Source: Gordonia sp. SID5947 (GTDB lineage Bacteria > Actinomycetota > Actinomycetes > Mycobacteriales > Mycobacteriaceae). From it: DNA of 64,000 nucleotides. Below, in pieces: positions 60,835-64,000 of this stretch; positions within the stretch are counted from its first letter, which is position 1; the number at the start of each line of letters is the position of its first letter. A program made the position numbers and the translations under genes. Where the stretch lies: assembly GCF_009862785.1 (NCBI RefSeq), contig NZ_WWHU01000001.1, positions 2,294,001 through 2,358,000 of the forward strand, written 5' to 3'. The notes beneath the pieces are model-generated. The model was not told the DNA's origin. It saw only the letters and a list, made by a program, of their open reading frames with translations, and ran no database searches.

Positions 60835-61917
60835 GTGGCGAGACCTCCACTGTTCCAGCAAGCGACCGTGACGCGGGTGGTCAAGGAGACCGACGACGCA
60901 CGTACGTACGTGCTCGCTCCGGAGAGCGGGCCGGTGACCTACAGGGCGGGACAGTTCTGCACCTTCCGCGTGACCGTCGACGGCGAGGAGCTCTACCGCT
61001 CCTACTCGATGTCCAGCTCGCCCGAGACCGACAGCGAACTGGCGACCACCGTCAAACGGGTAGCGGGTGGCCGGGTGTCGAACTGGCTCCTGGACAACCT
61101 CGGGGAGGGTGACGTCATCGACATGTCCCGCCCCGCCGGTCTCTTCTGCCTCACCGAGAACACCACGCCGATCGTCGGCTTCAGCGGCGGTAGTGGCGTC
61201 ACCCCGATCTATTCGATCGTCAAGTCCGCCCTCGCGACCACCGACCGCCCGGTGCGGTTGCTCTGCGCCGACCGTGATCAGGAGTCCGTCATCTTCGATT
61301 CGGCGATGGCCGAACTGGAGACGCAGTATGCGGGCAGGCTTTCGGTGGTCCGTAGCCTCGACGAGCAGAACGGCTTTCTCACCGGATCGGCCGTCCGCGA
61401 CTTCATCGGCGACGACCTCGACGCCGACTTCTACGTATGCGGCCCCGAGCCGTTCATGGATCTGGTCGAAACGGTTCTGCCCGCAGGAGGATCCATCCAC
61501 ATCGAACGCTTCGGTGCCGTTGCGGCTCTGCCGGTCGCGGGCTCCGATGATGCGGGATCCGACGATGCGAGCTCCGACGCGGATGCTAACCGGGCGGAAT
61601 CCGGTACAGGGGCAACGACATCCGTGGATGCGGGCACCGTCACCGGCACGATCACCATAAAGCTCGGGCGCAAGAAGGTCACCGTCGACCGAAAGCCGAA
61701 TGAGACCTTGCTGGAGACCGGACGCCGCGCCGGGCTGACCCCACCGTTCTCGTGCGAGGCAGGAAACTGTGCGACCTGTATGGCCCACCTCGATGAAGGA
61801 ACCGCCACCATGCGTGTCAACGACGCACTCGAGGACGACGAGATCGAGGACGGGTACGTGCTGACCTGCCAGGCCGTCCCCGACACGGAGACGACCGTCG
61901 TCGATTACGACGCGTGA
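60835..61917 (+). CDS. KshB/PaaE-like oxygenase reductase (FAD, NAD, 2Fe-2S)
   Basis: 360 aa from GTG 60835, AGAGGA upstream. The FAD motif RSYSMSSSP, the NAD motif GFSGGSGVTPIYS and a C-terminal plant-type 2Fe-2S domain (CEAGNCATC, then LTCQ) appear in that order. A roughly 35-residue acidic Ser/Asp/Ala linker (GSDDAGSDDASSDADAN) joins the halves. It most likely delivers electrons to the Rieske oxygenase at 39415, as KshB does for KshA. Followed by a small ABM-type gene. Confidence 0.9.
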   Translation: MARPPLFQQATVTRVVKETDDARTYVLAPESGPVTYRAGQFCTFRVTVDGEELYRSYSMSSSPETDSELATTVKRVAGGRVSNWLLDNLGEGDVIDMSRPAGLFCLTENTTPIVGFSGGSGVTPIYSIVKSALATTDRPVRLLCADRDQESVIFDSAMAELETQYAGRLSVVRSLDEQNGFLTGSAVRDFIGDDLDADFYVCGPEPFMDLVETVLPAGGSIHIERFGAVAALPVAGSDDAGSDDASSDADANRAESGTGATTSVDAGTVTGTITIKLGRKKVTVDRKPNETLLETGRRAGLTPPFSCEAGNCATCMAHLDEGTATMRVNDALEDDEIEDGYVLTCQAVPDTETTVVDYDA

Positions 61918-61953
61918 TCAATCGGTAAACAGTTACACGAGAAGGAGAAACAG

Positions 61954-62268
61954 ATGGCAAAAGGCGCCCTGCTGGTCGAGAGTCGAGCGAGTTCCCCCGA
62001 GCGGGCCGAAGAGTTCGGCAAATGGTACGCAGAAGTACACATCCCGGAAGTGCTCGCGCTCGAGGGATTCGTGTCGGGACGCCTCATGAAGCAGCTCGAC
62101 GGCGACGGCTCGTTCATCTCGTACTACGAGATCGAGGCAGACGATCTCACCGACGTCGCCAAGCGGCTGTCCGCAGCAGCGCGCGACGGGTCGATCACGA
62201 TGTCGGACTCCATGCAGATGGACCCACCGCCGGCGATGAGGTTCCTGGAGGTGACCGCGGAGCACTGA
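61954..62268 (+). CDS. Small EthD/ABM-type dimeric alpha+beta barrel protein
   Basis: 104 aa, AAGGAG-type ribosome site. LLVESRASSPERAEEF, WYAEVHIPEVLALEGF and a central YYEIEADDL strand fit EthD-like stress/antibiotic-monooxygenase-fold proteins. These often protect or assist P450/oxygenase systems or catalyse small decarboxylations. Coupled to the oxygenase reductase gene. Confidence 0.72.
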   Translation: MAKGALLVESRASSPERAEEFGKWYAEVHIPEVLALEGFVSGRLMKQLDGDGSFISYYEIEADDLTDVAKRLSAAARDGSITMSDSMQMDPPPAMRFLEVTAEH

Positions 62269-62299
62269 CCGGCGTCCCTGGCCACGTCGGTCGCCGAGA

Positions 62300-62821
62300 T
62301 CATTCGTTCTCGATCCCGAATGTCTTGACCGCCATGGCCAGGAGGTCGTAACACCCCACGGTGAAGACGAGGTCCATCCGCTGCCGCTCGTCGAGGAAGT
62401 CTGCCAGACGCTCCCAGGTCTCGTCGGTCACCTCGGCGTCGGCGTGGAGCTCGTCCACCGCGGCCACCACGCAGTCATCAGACGCGTTGCTCGTCACCCC
62501 GCGCGCCAGGTCACCGATCTCTCTTCGAGAGAGACCGCCGCGTTCGGCGATCGGCACGTGGTGGTCCCAGAGATACGAGCATCGGCGCAAGTGGACGATC
62601 CGCAACACGGCGATCTCACGTATCCGGTCCGACAATGCCGAGGTACGCAGGACGTGCGCATTGAACTCCAGATATGCGCGCGTCAGTGCGGGATTGCGCA
62701 CCATGGTGCCCAACATGTTTCCGGCCGAGGCCGGGTTGATCCGGTCCGCGGTCAGCATCACCGACAGAGCACCGCGGACCGGATCATCCCATTCCTCGGC
62801 CGGCAAAGGTGTCAGCCGCAT
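62300..62821 (-). CDS. Carboxymuconolactone decarboxylase-family protein (single Cys)
   Basis: 173 aa. The N-terminus MRLTPLPAEEWDD and core RIREIAVLRIVHLRRCSYLWDHH are clearly paralogous to the gene at 38862. It keeps a Cys and CSYLWDHH where the other has SPYELEHH. A single-Cys AhpD fold can act as a decarboxylase or lactonase rather than a peroxidase. Last gene of the leftward TauD cluster. Confidence 0.83.
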   Translation of the reverse strand: MRLTPLPAEEWDDPVRGALSVMLTADRINPASAGNMLGTMVRNPALTRAYLEFNAHVLRTSALSDRIREIAVLRIVHLRRCSYLWDHHVPIAERGGLSRREIGDLARGVTSNASDDCVVAAVDELHADAEVTDETWERLADFLDERQRMDLVFTVGCYDLLAMAVKTFGIENE

Positions 62822-62825
62822 CGCG

Positions 62826-62894
62826 TCAGCACGAAGCTTCGGGGATCAGATCGACGCGCCTCGCCGTTTCGACGAGGAGAACCGTCTTGGACAT
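62826..62894 (-). pseudogene. 22-codon remnant of an ABM-type gene with intact ribosome site
   Basis: AAGGAG lies 7 bp before ATG 62894, and the frame reads MSKTVLLVETARRVDLIPEA and ends two residues later. Its start matches MAKGALLVES of the gene at 61954. It lies between TauD and CMD in the same direction, where a full small ABM gene would be expected. Probably the leftover N-terminus after an internal deletion; a functional leader peptide cannot be excluded. Confidence 0.5.
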
Positions 62895-62940
62895 CGATAA
62901 CTCCTTCTCACATGCGCATCGACGGTCGGTGGAACGCCGG

Positions 62941-63786
62941 TCACTGGATGGGTTCATCGCCGAGCACGGTGGTGCGCAGCATCTCCCGTGGGGAATCCGG
63001 GTCATACGGAGCGGCTCGATGGAGGACGCCGCGGTTGTCCCAGATGACCATGTCGCCCACCGACCAGCCGTGACTGTAGACCTTGTCGGTCTCCGTCGCC
63101 GTTGCCAACAGGTCCGCCAGCAGCGCACGACCCTCGTCGAGATCCAAGTCCACGACGTAGTCCGCAGAGGCACCCAATACCAATGATTTACGTCCACTTC
63201 GATGGGTCCACACGAGCGGGTGCTCGTGCGTCGGGCGCTCCCGCCACCGTGCCAGCAACTCCGGACCGGGGTCGGGGGTGACGCGCCGCTGGGATGCCTC
63301 GAGTGAGTGCACCACGCGCAACGAATCCACGCGTTCGCGCAGCTCGACACTCAGCGCCTCATACGCCTTGTAGGCGCTGGCGAACTCCGTCTCCCCTCCC
63401 CGGTCGGCAACCTGACGTGCCGACAGCACGGTGGCCCGCTGCGGACATTCGTCACCCATCGGCGTACATCCGTCGATGTGCCAATCGAACGTCCCGCGCA
63501 GATACGAGGCCGATGTCGTCTTCGACTTGTCGAGGGTGATCGGATAGATACCCGAAACCGGATGGTGCCCGTCGTTGCTCCGATCGATCTCACCCAGACG
63601 CCGGCAAAAGTCCACCTGCGTCTCTGGAGCGAGATGCAGCTCTGGAAACACCAGGACCCCGTTGTCCTCAAGGGCCTCGAGGATCGCGTCGGCGATCGGG
63701 TCGTCGGCCGCAAGGTTGCCCGGATCCAGACCGGTGACCTCGGCACCTACCGTATCGGTGAGTTTGTTGATGGTGAGCAGGCTCAT
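62941..63786 (-). CDS. TauD/TfdA-family Fe(II)/2-oxoglutarate dioxygenase
   Basis: 281 aa, AAGGGA ribosome site. FDWHIDGC (His-x-Asp) and RGVLHRAAPYD (distal His) give the iron triad; TPMGDECPQRATVLSARQVA follows the same plan as the paralogue at 4177. It stands in a leftward cluster with a paralogue of the small Rieske-linked gene upstream and a CMD downstream. Confidence 0.88.
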   Translation of the reverse strand: MSLLTINKLTDTVGAEVTGLDPGNLAADDPIADAILEALEDNGVLVFPELHLAPETQVDFCRRLGEIDRSNDGHHPVSGIYPITLDKSKTTSASYLRGTFDWHIDGCTPMGDECPQRATVLSARQVADRGGETEFASAYKAYEALSVELRERVDSLRVVHSLEASQRRVTPDPGPELLARWRERPTHEHPLVWTHRSGRKSLVLGASADYVVDLDLDEGRALLADLLATATETDKVYSHGWSVGDMVIWDNRGVLHRAAPYDPDSPREMLRTTVLGDEPIQ

Positions 63787-63832
63787 CGTTGTCCCTTCTG
63801 ACGGAGTGAACTCGAAATCGTTGTGGCGGAGG

Positions 63833-64000
63833 TCATGGCAGAGGCTCGAAGCTCCGAACCATGACGGCGTCCGCGGAGTCCACGGGCACAGGCTGATGCA
63901 TGATCTCGACTGCCATGGACACCATCACGAGCGAGTACACCAGCCGTAGGAGGTTGAGTACGTCCTCCGGCAGCTCGTTCAGATCGAACTTGTCGCAGTG
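63833..64000 (-). CDS. C-terminal part of a paralogue of the small Rieske-linked protein
   Basis: The last 55 codons are visible; the stop is at 63833-63835 and the rest lies beyond the window. DKFDLNELPEDV and SLVMVSMAVE align with DKFPLDDLPEDV and SLVMVSFPVE of the 108-aa protein at 40666-40992. By analogy, a second Rieske oxygenase gene probably lies just to the right. Confidence 0.75.
   Translation of the reverse strand, partial: HCDKFDLNELPEDVLNLLRLVYSLVMVSMAVEIMHQPVPVDSADAVMVRSFEPLP

Noticed and set aside
62269..62299. Terminator between the ABM-type gene and the second CMD gene
   Set aside because: Only a 5-bp CGGCG/CGCCG stem with a long loop is possible, too weak to call.
1..64000. 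Insertion sequences, tRNA/rRNA genes, phage genes or integration sites
   Set aside because: I saw no transposase or integrase motifs, no tRNA-like cloverleaf and no flanking direct repeats that would mark a mobile island.

Overview
The window looks like part of a large catabolic gene cluster from a high-G+C actinobacterium, most likely a mycolic-acid genus such as Gordonia, Rhodococcus or Williamsia. The evidence is the strongly G/C-biased third codon positions, GTG/TTG starts, two SDRs of the mycofactocin-coupled type, an MTB12-like lipoprotein and many TetR regulators. Nearly all of the roughly 66 genes belong to acyl-CoA catabolism: 3 AMP-dependent acyl-CoA ligases, 2 class III CoA-transferases, 9 acyl-CoA dehydrogenase (ACAD) polypeptides, 4 crotonase-fold hydratases/isomerases, 7 SDRs, 4 thiolase-family genes and a TesB thioesterase. 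Oxygenases accompany them: a P450 with its 3Fe-4S ferredoxin, a Rieske oxygenase with a KshB-like reductase, two TauD-type dioxygenases and a luciferase-like monooxygenase. A branched-chain-type ABC importer is also present. The substrate cannot be read from sequence. Three large/small ACAD pairs, a DUF35-thiolase fusion and a Rieske/reductase set recall steroid or other polycyclic/isoprenoid acid degradation, but that is an inference.

Layout. 1-3943 (-): aldehyde dehydrogenase, CoA-transferase, HMG-CoA synthase-like/DUF35 fusion and the start of a thiolase. 4177-13133 (+): TauD, two SDRs, ferredoxin, P450, DUF35-thiolase fusion, hydrolase, two beta-hydroxyacid dehydrogenases, TetR. 13152-18171 (-): ligase, aldehyde dehydrogenase, DapB-like reductase, mycofactocin-type SDR. 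18397-23178: divergent TetR, then (+) ACAD, APH kinase, crotonase, quinone oxidoreductase. 23266-26456: TetR with a coupled unknown gene (-), then luciferase-like protein and SDR (+). 26465-32800 (-): a six-gene beta-oxidation operon. 32884-38513 (-): ABC importer operon. 38862-44511 (+): carboxymuconolactone-decarboxylase-like protein (CMD), Rieske oxygenase, small unknown protein, amidohydrolase, SnoaL-like protein, ACAD pair. 44616-48318 (-): lipoprotein, crotonase, ACAD pair. 48513-51151 (+): TetR, TesB, DapB-like reductase. 51152-51408: inverted 21-bp repeat arrays. 51409-54875 (-) and 54953-56463 (+): divergent ligase/thiolase/MeaB and two SDRs. 56549-60705 (-) and 60835-62268 (+): divergent ligase/ACAD pair/crotonase and ferredoxin reductase/small ABM protein. 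62300-64000 (-): second CMD, a 22-codon remnant, second TauD, and a cut-off paralogue of the small Rieske-linked protein.

The units appear tied together by one palindromic operator, GAGAAY-N3-RTTCTC. It has six exact copies and several near copies, almost all just upstream of first genes, so this looks like a single TetR-controlled regulon.

Six genes carry a one-base deletion, each in a G/C run, while keeping full family length across the two frames. This is best read as systematic sequencing error rather than gene decay.
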